Made by a program: the position numbers and the translations under genes
Notes under the pieces: model-generated
Databases searched by the model: none
What the model was told of the DNA's origin: nothing
Seen by the model: only the letters and a program-made list of their open reading frames with translations
Shown here: piece by piece, positions 8,105 through 17,237 of the stretch
How positions within the stretch are numbered: position 1 is the stretch's first letter
Layout: the number at the start of each line of letters is the position of its first letter
Assembly (NCBI GenBank): GCA_963789535.1
Contig: CAWBKU010000003.1
Location: forward strand, 360,251-424,250
Direction of reading: 5' to 3'
DNA: 64,000 nt
Origin: CAVXHQ01 sp963789535
GTDB lineage: Bacteria > Pseudomonadota > Alphaproteobacteria > Rhodobacterales > Rhodobacteraceae

Positions 8105-8901
8105 AGGAACCCTCCCTTGTCGGCGATACCGGCACGGGCGAGGCCGCGACGGCGGAAATATTCGGCCAGTATCAACAGGATCACCGACAGCGCCACGAGG
8201 ATCGTGCCGAGCGCCATGACCACGGGAAGTTTGGCGGGGAACCGCAGGAGGCCCCAGATATAGACCGGCATCGTCGGATTGGCGCCGGTCAGGAAGAACG
8301 CGATGATGAACTCGTCGAGCGATATGGTGAACGAGATCAGCAGCGACGACACGATCCCCGGCATCACCAGCGGCAGGATCACGAGGCGGAACGCCGTCCA
8401 GCGGTTCTCGCCCAGGTCCATCGCCGCCTCCTCGAACGCGGGGTCGAGGTTCTGGAACGCGCCGTTCAGGATGGCGATCGAGAACGGCGTGCAGATCAGC
8501 ACGTGGGCGATGATGATCGTCCAGTTCGACAGGCTCATGTCGAGGACCTGCCGCAGGACGGTCAGCAGCGAGACGGCGATGATGATTTCGGGCAGGACCA
8601 GCGGCAGCATGATGAAGCCGAGGATCCCCGCCTTGCCCGGAAACGACGCCATCGCGCCCGACCGCGCCGCGCAGACGCCGAGCAGCGTCGACAGGATCGC
8701 CGTCATCGCCGCGATGAAGAGCGAGTTCTTCACCGCCTCGTGCAGCGCCGTCGTGGTCCAGAGCTCCTCGAACCAGGCGGTGGTAAAGCCCTGCAACGGA
8801 AAGGCGATGACCGTGCCGTCGTTGAACGCAAAGATCGGCAAGAGCACGATCGGCGCATAGAGAAACACAAGGTATGCAACGGCATAGAGGCGCAAGCTCA
8901 T
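8101..8901 (-). CDS. Polyamine-type ABC transporter permease (PotC-like)
   Basis: A 266-residue inner-membrane permease with six predicted helices. The EAA loop (EEAAMDLGENRWTAFRLVILPLVMPG, about residues 160-185) contacts the ATPase. The N-terminal RLYAVAYLVFLYAPIVLLPIFAFNDG start and the DEFIIAFFLTG segment are typical of PotC/YdcV proteins. It overlaps the ATPase start by 4 bp and sits one base from the second permease, so it is the middle gene of a minus-strand operon. The exact solute is uncertain because the partner binding protein is absent from the neighbourhood. Confidence 0.88.
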   Translation of the reverse strand: MSLRLYAVAYLVFLYAPIVLLPIFAFNDGTVIAFPLQGFTTAWFEELWTTTALHEAVKNSLFIAAMTAILSTLLGVCAARSGAMASFPGKAGILGFIMLPLVLPEIIIAVSLLTVLRQVLDMSLSNWTIIIAHVLICTPFSIAILNGAFQNLDPAFEEAAMDLGENRWTAFRLVILPLVMPGIVSSLLISFTISLDEFIIAFFLTGANPTMPVYIWGLLRFPAKLPVVMALGTILVALSVILLILAEYFRRRGLARAGIADKGGFL

Positions 8902-8902
8902 G

Positions 8903-9847
8903 TCAGCGGCTCCGCAGCCAGCGGCGGTTCAGAAAGATGAACAAGAGCGCCACGAAGGTGACGCAGATCATCGCGACGAGCGCGAGGGCAGCGCCCATCG
9001 GCGCGTTGTTGAGGCCGAAGAACTGCGTCTGGATCATGTTCGCGATGAGCTTGCCGCCCGGCCCGCCCATCAGTTCGGGCGTCACGTAGTCGCCCACCGT
9101 CGGGATCATGACGATCAGGACGGCGGCCACGAGGCCCGGCATCGACAGCGGCAGCGTCACGCGAAAGAAGGTCCGCACCTTGCCCTCGCCCAGATCCTGC
9201 GCCGCCTCGAGGAGCGAGCGGTCGATCTTTTCCAGCGCCACGAAGATCGGCAGGATCGCAAACGGCGCAAAGGCGTGGGCCAGCGTGATGACCACGGCAT
9301 TGAGGTTGTAGAGGATGAAGGTCAGCGGCTCGTCGATCAGGCCGATGTTCTGCAACGTCGTGTTCACCACGCCGGAATATCCGAGGATCACCTTCCACAG
9401 GAACACCCGGATCAGATAGGAGGTCCAGAACGGAATGGTTATCATGAACAGCCACAGCGACTTGCGCTGTGGCGGCACATGAAACGAAATGTAGTAGGCG
9501 ACCGGATAGGCCAGCAGCACCGTCACCGTCGTCACCACCACCGAGACATAGATCGAGCGCGCCAGCAGCGTCATGTAGATGGTGTTGAAGAACGCCTTGA
9601 CGTGGCCCCAGGCGCTGGTGTCGCCCATCCGCTCGGCGAGAGCGGCGGTCCGGTCGAGCTGGAATATCTCGCGGTAGTTCTCGAGGGAGAAGGTCGTGTC
9701 GATGCCATAGCCCTCGGCCGTCCAGAACGAGAACAGGACCACCGCGACGAGGGGCACGGCGAGCAGCAGAAAGGCATAGAGGAACGGCGGCGCGATCAGC
9801 ATCGCCGCCCGGCCCCTGTCGGACCTCCAGAATTCGCCTGTCGCCAT
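8903..9847 (-). CDS. Polyamine-type ABC transporter permease (PotB-like)
   Basis: A 314-residue permease, first gene of the operon. The N terminus is cytoplasmic, with a first helix from about residue 15, a long periplasmic loop carrying TFSLENYREIF as in PotB/YdcU, and the EAA loop LLEAAQDLGEGKVRTFFRVTLPLSMPG. ATG 9847 is chosen because it gives the family's normal N terminus; the open frame continues upstream for 279 codons without homology. Such operons usually include a periplasmic PotD/PotF protein; none is found on either side here. Confidence 0.88.
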   Translation of the reverse strand: MATGEFWRSDRGRAAMLIAPPFLYAFLLLAVPLVAVVLFSFWTAEGYGIDTTFSLENYREIFQLDRTAALAERMGDTSAWGHVKAFFNTIYMTLLARSIYVSVVVTTVTVLLAYPVAYYISFHVPPQRKSLWLFMITIPFWTSYLIRVFLWKVILGYSGVVNTTLQNIGLIDEPLTFILYNLNAVVITLAHAFAPFAILPIFVALEKIDRSLLEAAQDLGEGKVRTFFRVTLPLSMPGLVAAVLIVMIPTVGDYVTPELMGGPGGKLIANMIQTQFFGLNNAPMGAALALVAMICVTFVALLFIFLNRRWLRSR

Positions 9848-10138
9848 CTGCGCCCCCGCTACCGTCCCGCGATGTTTCGCCGCGGCGCGGAAAAGATCAA
9901 CCGGTAATCTCGCGGCCCGGTCGGTCCCTGTCGGATCCGGCGGTCGGGATCCGACCGTCGCACATCCGTCGGGCGCCCTGGCGCCGCGCCGACCGGCCGG
10001 GGACAATCCGATGCACTTGCGTCGCCACGTCCGCGATATGGGGTAGCGGCCAGGTCGGGGGCCAGGTCGGGGGCCGCGTCGGCGCCGCCGCACGCCGGGC
10101 AGGCCGGGGCGCGGCGGGGGTGTCGGAACCGGCGCCGC
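9848..10138. other. Intergenic region upstream of the permease operon
   Basis: I see no convincing gene. There is a short tandem GGTCGGGGGCCA repeat near 10050-10070. Long open frames on the minus strand here are explained by very high GC and Arg/Pro-rich shadow translation. Confidence 0.35.
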
Positions 10139-10481
10139 GTCGTCATCCATGTCCGCTTCGCCGACGAGGGCCTCGAAAACGACACCTATCGGGCATTGAT
10201 CCGGCCCGAGGCGCCGGTCGAGATCTGCACGTCGATTCCCGGTTTCGAATATCGACCTCTTCGTCGAGACCAATGCCACCTCGCTGCTGGCGATCATCCT
10301 CGGGCGGACCACCATTGCCCGCGAGACCGAGCGGGGCGACTTCTTTCTCAGCGGTGACACGATGCCGGCCCGCACGATGAACCGCTGGCTGAAACGCGGA
10401 TTCGCCTCCGAAATCGACGGCATCCCCCCGATGCCCGAGGTCCGCCCGTGGCGGACCGGGCGCCGGGTGGCGGTGGCCTGA
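10139..10481 (+). pseudogene. HxlR/SCP2-type regulator, C-terminal remnant
   Basis: Two plus-strand frames together read like the C-terminal sterol-carrier-like half of a winged-helix HxlR-type regulator. The first is VIHVRFADEGLENDTYRALI (10139-10230). After a frame change near 10240 comes IDLFVETNATSLLAIILGRT and GDFFLSGDTMPARTMNRWL, ending at TGA 10479-10481. The N-terminal DNA-binding domain is not visible upstream, so the gene is both truncated and frameshifted. Assignment rests on remembered family pattern and is moderate. Confidence 0.4.
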
Positions 10482-10782
10482 CCCCGGGCGACGGGCACAA
10501 GTTCATTATCGGGCGATGAAGGCCCCGAACGCCTTCCCCGCGGGGAAGGTTTCGCGCGAAATCCAGGCGCGCGCCCCGCAACGCCGTCCCGCAGCCGCAA
10601 CATGCCGCTGTCGCCCACCTTCACCCCCGGGGATCCCGGCAAAACCGAAATGGGGCCCCCGCCGGGACCGCCCGGCGTCAACACCGGACCGCATCACCCA
10701 CCGTCCCCGCGGGGAAGGTTCCGGCGGAATCGAAAGGGGGCAGCCGGCAACAGCCACCCCCGACGTGATCCGAAAACCGGAC
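10482..10782. repeat. Intergenic region with two copies of a 17-bp palindrome-containing repeat
   Basis: TCCCCGCGGGGAAGGTT occurs at 10535-10551 and again at 10704-10720. In the first copy the perfect palindrome extends to 18 bp (CCTTCCCCGCGGGGAAGG, 10532-10549). No gene is apparent. The copies lie downstream of rpsI; neither is followed by a T run on the minus strand, so they are not standard terminators. Confidence 0.55.
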
Positions 10783-11289
10783 CTAGCGCTTCGAGAACTG
10801 GAAGCTCTTGCGGGCCTTGGCCTTGCCGTACTTCTTGCGTTCGACCACGCGGCTGTCGCGGGTCAGAAACCCTGCGGCCTTCAGCGCCGGACGCAGCGAG
10901 GGGTCGTAGTTCTGCAACGCCTTCGAGACGCCGTGCTTGACCGCACCGGCCTGACCCGAGAGGCCGCCACCGGCGACCGTCGCCATCACGTCGAACTGAC
11001 CCGTCACACCGGCGACCGAGAACGCCTGTGCGAGGATCATCTGAAGGACCGGGCGGGCGAAATATTCGGCCATCGGCTTGCCGTTCACCACGACCTTGCC
11101 CGATCCCGGCTTGATCCAGACGCGGGCGACCGCGTCCTTGCGCTTGCCCGTGGCATAGGCGCGGCCGAGGGCGTCGCGCTTGGGCTCGCGGATGATGGCG
11201 GGCTGCGCTGCGGGGGCGTCGGCCTCGGCGGGGGTGCCGGAAACCACCTGGCCCAGCTCTTCGAGGGAATTGACTTGGTCGGCCATCAT
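10783..11289 (-). CDS. rpsI: 30S ribosomal protein S9
   Basis: A 168-residue S9. The conserved body begins at RAYATGKRKDAVARVWI and ends with the invariant basic tail KARKSFQFSKR, whose terminal SKR reaches the decoding site tRNA. The first 40 residues are an Ala/Glu-rich extension common in alphaproteobacterial S9. ATG 11287-11289 overlaps the rplM stop (ATGA); a second in-frame ATG follows immediately. Co-transcribed with rplM, the conserved pairing. Confidence 0.97.
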   Translation of the reverse strand: MMADQVNSLEELGQVVSGTPAEADAPAAQPAIIREPKRDALGRAYATGKRKDAVARVWIKPGSGKVVVNGKPMAEYFARPVLQMILAQAFSVAGVTGQFDVMATVAGGGLSGQAGAVKHGVSKALQNYDPSLRPALKAAGFLTRDSRVVERKKYGKAKARKSFQFSKR

Positions 11290-11759
11290 GCGGTCCCCGT
11301 GCTGGTGCGTGTGTTCTTCGGGTTCATCGACGCGACGTCGAGGACTTCGGGCTTCTGCGCCTCCATCCCGTGCTCGGTCCCTGCAAAGACGCGCAGGTGG
11401 GTCATCTGCACGTCGCGCAGCTTGTTGCCGGGCAGCATCCGCTTGACGGCCTGCATCACGACCCGCTCGGGGTGCTTGCCCTCGAGGATCTGGCCCGTGG
11501 TGCGGAACTTGATCCCGCCGGGGTGGCCGGTGTGCCAGTAGTTCTTTTCGGTGCGCTTGTTGCCGGTGATCTGCACCTTCTCGGCGTTGATCACGATGAC
11601 GTTGTCGCCCATATCCATGTGCGGCGTAAAGCTGGGCTTGTGCTTGCCCCGCAGGCGCATGGCGATGATCGAGGCGAGGCGGCCCAGCACGACGCCCTCG
11701 GCGTCGACCAGGATCCACTTCTTGTCGATATCGCCGGGCTTGGCGGTAAAGGTTTTCAT
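11286..11759 (-). CDS. rplM: 50S ribosomal protein L13
   Basis: A 157-residue L13, an early-assembly 23S rRNA-binding protein. It starts MKTFTAKPGDIDKKWILVDA and carries the conserved GDNVIVINAEKVQITGNK and HPERVVMQAVKRMLPGN segments. Length is normal for alphaproteobacteria. It is the first gene of the rplM-rpsI operon, with a clear promoter about 55 bp upstream, and its stop overlaps the rpsI start. Confidence 0.97.
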   Translation of the reverse strand: MKTFTAKPGDIDKKWILVDAEGVVLGRLASIIAMRLRGKHKPSFTPHMDMGDNVIVINAEKVQITGNKRTEKNYWHTGHPGGIKFRTTGQILEGKHPERVVMQAVKRMLPGNKLRDVQMTHLRVFAGTEHGMEAQKPEVLDVASMNPKNTRTSTGTA

Positions 11760-11811
11760 GACGTTCCAGTGGTTGGAGGCCGCCGTGGCGGCCCGGTGAA
11801 ATGATGTTCGG

Positions 11812-11839
11812 CTTATAGGCGGCCTGTTCGCACCGTCAA
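11812..11839 (-). promoter_or_regulatory. Sigma-70 type promoter of rplM-rpsI
   Basis: On the minus strand, TTGACG (11834-11839) and TATAAG (11812-11817) are separated by 16 bp, about 52 bp upstream of the rplM ATG. A second TTGACG lies a few bases further upstream. This is one of the best consensus promoters in the window and fits a ribosomal protein operon. Confidence 0.7.
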
Positions 11840-12018
11840 GCGTCAAGTCCCTGCATAAATTGTTCGAAAACAAAGGTTTATAAAATAGGTATCTATATAC
11901 CCCATGCCGGTGCGGCGCGGGCCGTCGCGGCGGCGGCGGCTTATCACCCGATGACATGGCCCGGGGATCGTGCCAGATCCGCAGGATCGGCGCGGCGCCG
12001 GGCACCGACCCGCCCCCC

Positions 12019-12420
12019 TTACCCGTCGGGCGGGATCGCGTAGGTCAGGCTCGCGCGCGCGACGAGGCTGTCGCCCTGCCGCAGCATCACGTCCCCGACG
12101 GCCAGCCTGCGCCCGAGCTTGAGGATCCGCGCCTCGCCCCGGACATCCGCTGCGGCAGGCTTGCGCAGGAAGTCGATGGCGCAACTCGTCGTCACGGCGA
12201 GCGCCTGTGGCCCGATCCGTGACAGGAGCGCCAGATAGAACGCGACGTCGGCGAGCGAGAACAGGCTCGGCCCCGACACGGTGCCGCCGGGCCGCAGATG
12301 CCGGTCGGTGACGATCAGGCGCAGGATGATGCCGTCGGACGTGACCGCCTCGACCGCGAAGTGTTCCGCCACCTGCCCGAAGGTTTCGTGCAGGAACGCC
12401 GTCAGTGCCGCACGATCCAT
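12019..12420 (-). CDS. PaaI-type hotdog thioesterase
   Basis: A 133-residue single hotdog-fold protein that probably hydrolyses acyl-CoA or aryl-CoA thioesters. The PaaI signature is visible: LRPGGTVSGPSLFSLADVAFYLAL (helix with catalytic acid) and later TTSCAIDFLRKPAAAD. ATG 12420 is preceded by GGAAGGAAGAG; an upstream ATG lacks such a site. It diverges from an enoyl-CoA hydratase 66 bp away, so both may belong to acyl-CoA turnover. Substrate unknown. Confidence 0.82.
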   Translation of the reverse strand: MDRAALTAFLHETFGQVAEHFAVEAVTSDGIILRLIVTDRHLRPGGTVSGPSLFSLADVAFYLALLSRIGPQALAVTTSCAIDFLRKPAAADVRGEARILKLGRRLAVGDVMLRQGDSLVARASLTYAIPPDG

Positions 12421-12486
12421 CCCGCTCTTCCTTCCTGGCTGCCCCGCGACTAGCATTCCCCCGATCCGACCCGGCGGCAAGGAAGC

Positions 12487-13299
12487 ATGATGCCCGTTCA
12501 TCGCCAGACAGACGGCCCCGTCACGACGCTGACGCTGGAAGGCGCGCGGCTCAACGCGCTCGGCGGGTCGATGCTCGCCGATCTGCGGACCCATCTGGAC
12601 GCTATCGCAGCCGAGGCAGAGACGCATGTCGTGATCCTCGCGGCCCGCGGTGGCACCTTCTGCGCCGGCCACGACCTGACCGAAATCGCCGCCGGCGATG
12701 CGGCCGACCATGCGGATCTCTTCGCGCGCTGCGCGGCCGTCATGCTGCGCCTGCGCGCACTGCCGCAGCCGGTCATCGCCCGCGTTCAGGGCAACGCCGT
12801 CGCCGCGGGCTGTCAACTCGTCGCGGCCTGTGACCTTGCACTCGCCGCCGACAGTGCCCGTTTCGGCGTCAACGGCGTGAACATCGGTCTGTTCTGCTCG
12901 ACGCCGCTGGTCGCGCTCGGCCGCGCGATCCCGCCGCGTGCCGCCTTCGAACTGGCCGTGACCGGCCGCCTGATCGACGCCGCCGAGGCGCTGGCGCTCG
13001 GCCTCATCACCCGCGCGGTGCCACCCGACCGGCTGGACGCCGAGGTGGAGGCGCTTGCCGGGACCATCGCCACGAAACTGCCCGCCGCCGTGCGTCTGGG
13101 AAAACGCGCCTTTCACGCCCAGATGGCCCTCGCCGAACCGGCCGCCTATGCTGCGGCGACCGCCGCAATGCTCGAGAACCTCGACGACCCCGACACGCGC
13201 GCGGGGATCGCCGCCTTCCTCGAAAAGCGCGCGCCCGCCGGTTCTTCTGGCCCGAAATATCCCGGGGTGAGCCCGAAGGGCGAGGGGCAGCGCCCCTAG
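12487..13299 (+). CDS. Enoyl-CoA hydratase/isomerase family protein
   Basis: A 270-residue crotonase-fold enzyme acting on CoA thioesters. The two oxyanion-hole segments are present: GTFCAGHDLTEIA (about 55-67) and GNAVAAGCQLVAACDLALA (about 102-120). The segment NIGLFCSTPLVALGRAIP occupies the place where classic hydratases carry one catalytic Glu, and a Glu is not obvious there. So this could be a hydratase-like paralog with another reaction (an EchA/ECHDC3-like group). ATG 12487 or the adjacent ATG 12490 begins translation. It converges with the M32 peptidase gene, the two stops overlapping. Confidence 0.82.
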   Translation: MMPVHRQTDGPVTTLTLEGARLNALGGSMLADLRTHLDAIAAEAETHVVILAARGGTFCAGHDLTEIAAGDAADHADLFARCAAVMLRLRALPQPVIARVQGNAVAAGCQLVAACDLALAADSARFGVNGVNIGLFCSTPLVALGRAIPPRAAFELAVTGRLIDAAEALALGLITRAVPPDRLDAEVEALAGTIATKLPAAVRLGKRAFHAQMALAEPAAYAAATAAMLENLDDPDTRAGIAAFLEKRAPAGSSGPKYPGVSPKGEGQRP

Positions 13300-14766
13300 A
13301 TCCCGTAGAGCCCCGAAAACTTCGCCTCGAGATAGTCGAGCAACGGCCCCTCGTCCGGCACCATCCCGGCGGCCCGTTCGATCACCGCGCGCGGCGCGTA
13401 GAGGCCGCCGTGGCGTTGCACGTTGTCGCGCAGCCAGCCTGTCGCCGCGCCGGTATCGCCGCGCGCGAGATCGGCGTCGAGGTCCGGCACCGCGGCGCGC
13501 AGCGCCTGATGCAGACAGCCCGCGTAGACGTTGCCCAGCGTGTAGGTGGCGAAATAGCCGAAGAGGCCAACCGACCAGTGCACGTCCTGCAACATGCCGT
13601 TGGAGGGCCGGTCGACGCCGTAGCCGAAGTCGGCGGCGAAGCGGTCGTTCCACGCCGCCTCGAGATCGGCGACGGCCAGATCGCCCGAGATCAGCGCCCG
13701 TTCGAGGTCGAAGCGGATCAGGACGTGGAGGTTGTATTGCACCTCGTCGGCCTCGGTTCGGATATAGCCGTTCGAGACGCGGTTGACGGTGCGGTAGAAG
13801 GCGTCCTCGTCGGGCACGCCGAAATCGCCGAAGGTGTCGCGCATCCGGCCAAAGAGAAACCCGGTGAAGGCGCGGGAGCGTCCGAGCTGGTTCTCGTAGA
13901 TCCGGCTCTGGCTCTCATGGACGCCCATCGAGACGCCGGACCCGAGGGGGGTGAGCAGGTAGGCGGGGTCGATGGCCTGTTCGTAGGCGGCGTGGCCGAC
14001 CTCGTGGATGGTGGAATAAAAGCAGTTGAACGGATCGAGCGGGGCGGTGCGCGTGGTGATCCGCACGTCCTGACCGGAGCCCGAGGAGAACGGGTGCACC
14101 GCCTTGTCGATGCGTCCCCGCGCGAAGTCGTAGCCGAAGGCGCGCGCAAGCTCGGTCGAGAGGGCCAGTTGGCCCGCCTCGTCGAAGGGGCCGGTGAGGG
14201 CGGCGGGCGGCGGGGCGGCCAGCACCCGCTCGCGCAAAGCCGACCAGACGCGGGCGCAGGGCGCCGAACATCGCCACGAGGTCGGCGGCGGTCGCCCCCG
14301 GCTCGTAGTCGTCGAGCATCGCGTCGTAGACGTCGCCGCCATCCGCCAGTGCCGCCCCCTCCTCGCGCTTGAGGCGCAGCACCGTGTCGAGGGTCGGCAG
14401 GAAGGCCGCCACGTCCTCGGCGGCGCGGGCGGCGGCCCAGAGCCCCTGCGCCTTCGAGGTGACGCGCGCGATCTCGGCGGCGAGGCGACCCGGCACCCGC
14501 GACGCCCGCTCGAAGCTGCGGCGGATCAGGCGCAGGTTGGCCCGGGCGATGTCGTCGGCGCCCTCTGCCGCCGCGAGCCAGTCGCCGACGCGCGGATCGG
14601 TGCGGCGCGCGTGCAGGACGCCTTCGAGGGCGGCCATCTCCTCGCCGCGCTGCTCGGTGGCGCCGGGCGGCATCATGGTTTCCTGATCCCAGCCGAGGCG
14701 GCCCATGATCTGGCCCAGGGCTTCGGTCTCGCGCCGATGGGCGAGGAGGTCGTCGTAGGCGGTCAT
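13296..14766 (-). pseudogene. M32 (Taq) family metallocarboxypeptidase, one frameshift
   Basis: The restored product is about 490 residues, the normal M32 length. The zinc motif HEVGH is at 13993-14007 and the family motif HESQSRIYEN follows with the third ligand region. The N-terminal half (14766 to about 14250) and C-terminal half (about 14250 to 13296) are in different frames; the shift falls within MFGALRPRLV/SALRERV near 14240-14260. M32 enzymes remove C-terminal residues from peptides, with broad specificity, in the cytoplasm. It lies directly after ctaA on the same strand. Function depends on whether the single indel is real. Confidence 0.85.
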
Positions 14767-14767
14767 C

Positions 14768-15934
14768 TCAGGACTTTCCCGGAGCGGCGCGCAGGCTTTG
14801 CGCCGCCGGATAGAGGGCGGTGAAGCGGGCGCGCAGGATCGCGAGCCACAACAGGATCGCGGTGAACTGATGGAGAATGGCGATGTGCCATTGCGCGGAA
14901 TAAAGGACGGTCACGATCCCGATGAGTATCTGGACCGCGAGGAGCGCCAGCACCGCGGTGAAGGCCCGCCGGATCGAACCGACCGCCGACCGGCGCGCCA
15001 GTGCCCAGATTGCGACGACCGCCAAGGCGAGGCCGTAGCCCCACATCCGGTGGACGAATTGGACCAGCCCCGCGTCCTCGAGGAAATTGCGCCACCACGG
15101 CGAGAGCGAGAAGGGGAACGGCGGCAGGAAACCGTCGCCCATCAGCGGCCAGGTCGGAAAGGATTTTCCGGCGTCGATGCCCGCGACGAGCGCGCCGAAC
15201 AGGATCTGCACGAAGGCGAGGCCGACCAGCAGGCCCCCTGCCCGCGCAAGGCGCGCATCGCCCGAGCGGCGCGCCTGCAGGAGATCGGCCTGACGCCGCG
15301 TAAGCCGCAGCACGGCCCAGCCGATGATGCCGACGATGAGGAAGGCGGTGCCGAGGTGGGCGGCAAGCCAGTACGACGCGACCGCGACCATACCGGTCTG
15401 CAAGCCCGAATGCACCATCGCCCAGCCGATGGCCCCCTGCACCCCGATGAGCGCGCCGAGGCCGAGCATCGGCGCGGTCCAGCGCGGCGGAAAACGGCGC
15501 CGTGCCGCGAACCACGCGAACCCGGCGAACCAGACCAGCCCGATGATCCGCCCCAGTTGCCGGTGCGCCCATTCCCACCAGTAGATCGCCTTGAACTCGG
15601 CCAGATTCATGTCGCGGTTGATGAGGTCGTATTGCGGGATCGCGCGGTAGGCGTCGAATTCGGCGTCCCAGTCGGCGGCGGACAGCGGCGGCACGGTGCC
15701 GCTGATCGGCGCCCATTCGGTGATCGAGAGGCCGGCATCGCGCAGCCGGGTAAGGCCGCCGAGCGCGATCATCACCACGACCAGCGCCCCGAGCAGGATC
15801 AGCCAGCGCCGCACGGCGCCCCGCGACGGGCTCGCGGCCCGGTCGATGGCGCCGGGGGCGAGGGCGGCGCGGTCCGCCGTCGCCACCTCCTCGAATACGC
15901 TGCGCCCCGCGCCGGTCTTCGCCTTCAGCCCCAT
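14768..15934 (-). CDS. ctaA: Heme A synthase (COX15/CtaA)
   Basis: A 388-residue inner-membrane enzyme that oxidises the C8 methyl of heme O to heme A for cytochrome aa3 oxidase. Eight hydrophobic helices are visible, together with the family signatures GGLTRLRDAGLSITEWAPISG (about 50-70) and the heme-ligand His residues in WWEWAHRQLGR, VHSGLQ, VQFVHRMWGY and AILHQF. ATG 15934 is selected because it gives the family-typical soluble N terminus ahead of the first helix. One base separates its stop from the M32 peptidase ATG. Confidence 0.95.
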   Translation of the reverse strand: MGLKAKTGAGRSVFEEVATADRAALAPGAIDRAASPSRGAVRRWLILLGALVVVMIALGGLTRLRDAGLSITEWAPISGTVPPLSAADWDAEFDAYRAIPQYDLINRDMNLAEFKAIYWWEWAHRQLGRIIGLVWFAGFAWFAARRRFPPRWTAPMLGLGALIGVQGAIGWAMVHSGLQTGMVAVASYWLAAHLGTAFLIVGIIGWAVLRLTRRQADLLQARRSGDARLARAGGLLVGLAFVQILFGALVAGIDAGKSFPTWPLMGDGFLPPFPFSLSPWWRNFLEDAGLVQFVHRMWGYGLALAVVAIWALARRSAVGSIRRAFTAVLALLAVQILIGIVTVLYSAQWHIAILHQFTAILLWLAILRARFTALYPAAQSLRAAPGKS

Positions 15935-16005
15935 GGTGTCCTCGTGCCACTCGACACGCTCCCTAAACCCCGCGCCGGGGCCGGGCAAGCGTCAGCCGCT
16001 CCGAT

Positions 16006-16764
16006 TCAGGTCGTCCAGCCCCGCACCAATTGACGCAGCATGCCGTGCAGCATGCGGATATCGGTGTCGGTGAGCGGCATCCGCGACCACATGTTGCGCA
16101 GGTTCAGCATCATCGAGGCCGCCTTGTGGTCCGGAAAGAAGAAGCCCGCGTCGTCCAGAACGCTTTCGTAATGCGCCGCCAGAGCCGCGACCTCGGCCTG
16201 CGATGCAGGGCGCGCACCGGCCATGCCGTCCGCCGCGACCGGCGCCATGCCCGTCGCCTGCCCCCATTCGTAGGCGGTCAGCAGGACGCATTGCGCGAGG
16301 TTGAGCGAGGGGAAATCGGGGTTCACCGGCACCCGGATGACGGCATTTGCCAGCGCGATGTCGTCGTTCTCGAGGCCGGTGCGTTCGGGTCCGAAGAGGA
16401 TGGCCACCTTCTGGCCCGCCGCGGTGCGGGCGCGGGCGTCGGCCATCGCGGCGTCGGGCGTCAGAACGGGCGTCGTCATGTCGCGTGCCCGCGCGGTCGT
16501 GGCGTAGACATGGGTGCAGTCGGCGACGGCGGCGGCGGTGTCGGCGAAGAGACCGGCGTGGTCGAGGACGCGCCCGGCCCCCGAGGCCAGGGCGGCCGCC
16601 CGCTCGTTCGGCCAGCCGTCGCGGGGGGCCACGACGCGCATCCGGGTCAGGCCGAAATTCCACATCGCGCGGGCCGCCGCGCCGATGTTCTCACCCATCT
16701 GCGGGCGCACCAGCACGACGGCGGGTTGCACCGCGTCCGTCATCTCCTGCACGTTCCCGGCCAT
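16006..16764 (-). CDS. trmJ: tRNA 2'-O-methyltransferase TrmJ (SPOUT class)
   Basis: A 252-residue SPOUT methyltransferase predicted to methylate the ribose at position 32 of tRNAs. The three knot motifs are present: MGENIGAAARAMWNFG with AxRDGWPNE, ILFGPERTGLENDDI, and VPVNPDFPSLNLAQ. A C-terminal extension (HKAASMMLNLRNMWSRM) is typical of TrmJ rather than TrmL. Two ATGs are possible (16764 and 16743); the upstream one follows GGGGAGGG. Divergent from the TfoX-like gene. Confidence 0.88.
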   Translation of the reverse strand: MAGNVQEMTDAVQPAVVLVRPQMGENIGAAARAMWNFGLTRMRVVAPRDGWPNERAAALASGAGRVLDHAGLFADTAAAVADCTHVYATTARARDMTTPVLTPDAAMADARARTAAGQKVAILFGPERTGLENDDIALANAVIRVPVNPDFPSLNLAQCVLLTAYEWGQATGMAPVAADGMAGARPASQAEVAALAAHYESVLDDAGFFFPDHKAASMMLNLRNMWSRMPLTDTDIRMLHGMLRQLVRGWTT

Positions 16765-16828
16765 GCGCCCTCCCCTGTCGAGCCGCCGGGTGATACGCTG
16801 CGGGCGGCGCGGAGGCAAGGAGCGGGAC

Positions 16829-17203
16829 ATGGCGTATAACGAGGGACTGGCGCAGGTTCTGCGCGACGATCTGGCGGGCGAGACGGAGGTGGGCGAGACG
16901 GCGATGTTCGGCGGGCTGACGTTCTCGGTCGGCGGCCACATGGTCTGCGGCGTGCGCGGCGCCAGGGCCGGCGGCGGCATGATGGCGCGGGTCGGGCCGG
17001 ACCGGCTCGACGCGGCACTGGCGCTGCCCGGGACGGCGCGGGTGCGGATGGGGACGCGGCAGATGGCGGGGTTCGTCGGCCTCGCGCCCGCTGGCGCCGC
17101 CGACGACACCACCCGCCGCGCCCTGATCGCGATGGCCCTCGGACATGCGCGGTCGCTGCCGCCGCGCGAGCGCCCGATGGTCATCGCCCGCAAGCCGCGC
17201 TAG
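16829..17203 (+). CDS. TfoX/Sxy N-terminal domain protein
   Basis: A 124-residue protein consisting only of the TfoX N-terminal domain: MFGGLTFSVGGHMVCGV, MMARVGPDRLDAAL and MGTRQMAGFVGL are the expected conserved segments. Full TfoX/Sxy regulates competence in gammaproteobacteria, but the isolated N-terminal domain is widespread without known role. A GGAGGCAAGGAG ribosome site precedes ATG 16829. No competence genes are nearby. Confidence 0.8.
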   Translation: MAYNEGLAQVLRDDLAGETEVGETAMFGGLTFSVGGHMVCGVRGARAGGGMMARVGPDRLDAALALPGTARVRMGTRQMAGFVGLAPAGAADDTTRRALIAMALGHARSLPPRERPMVIARKPR

Positions 17204-17237
17204 AGCGGGCGTCGGAACGAGACACGGGAAAGATGCC

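Noticed and set aside
12421..13653. Extended minus-strand frame upstream of the thioesterase
   Set aside because: Low-complexity shadow of the enoyl-CoA hydratase gene; the thioesterase has its own ribosome site at 12420.
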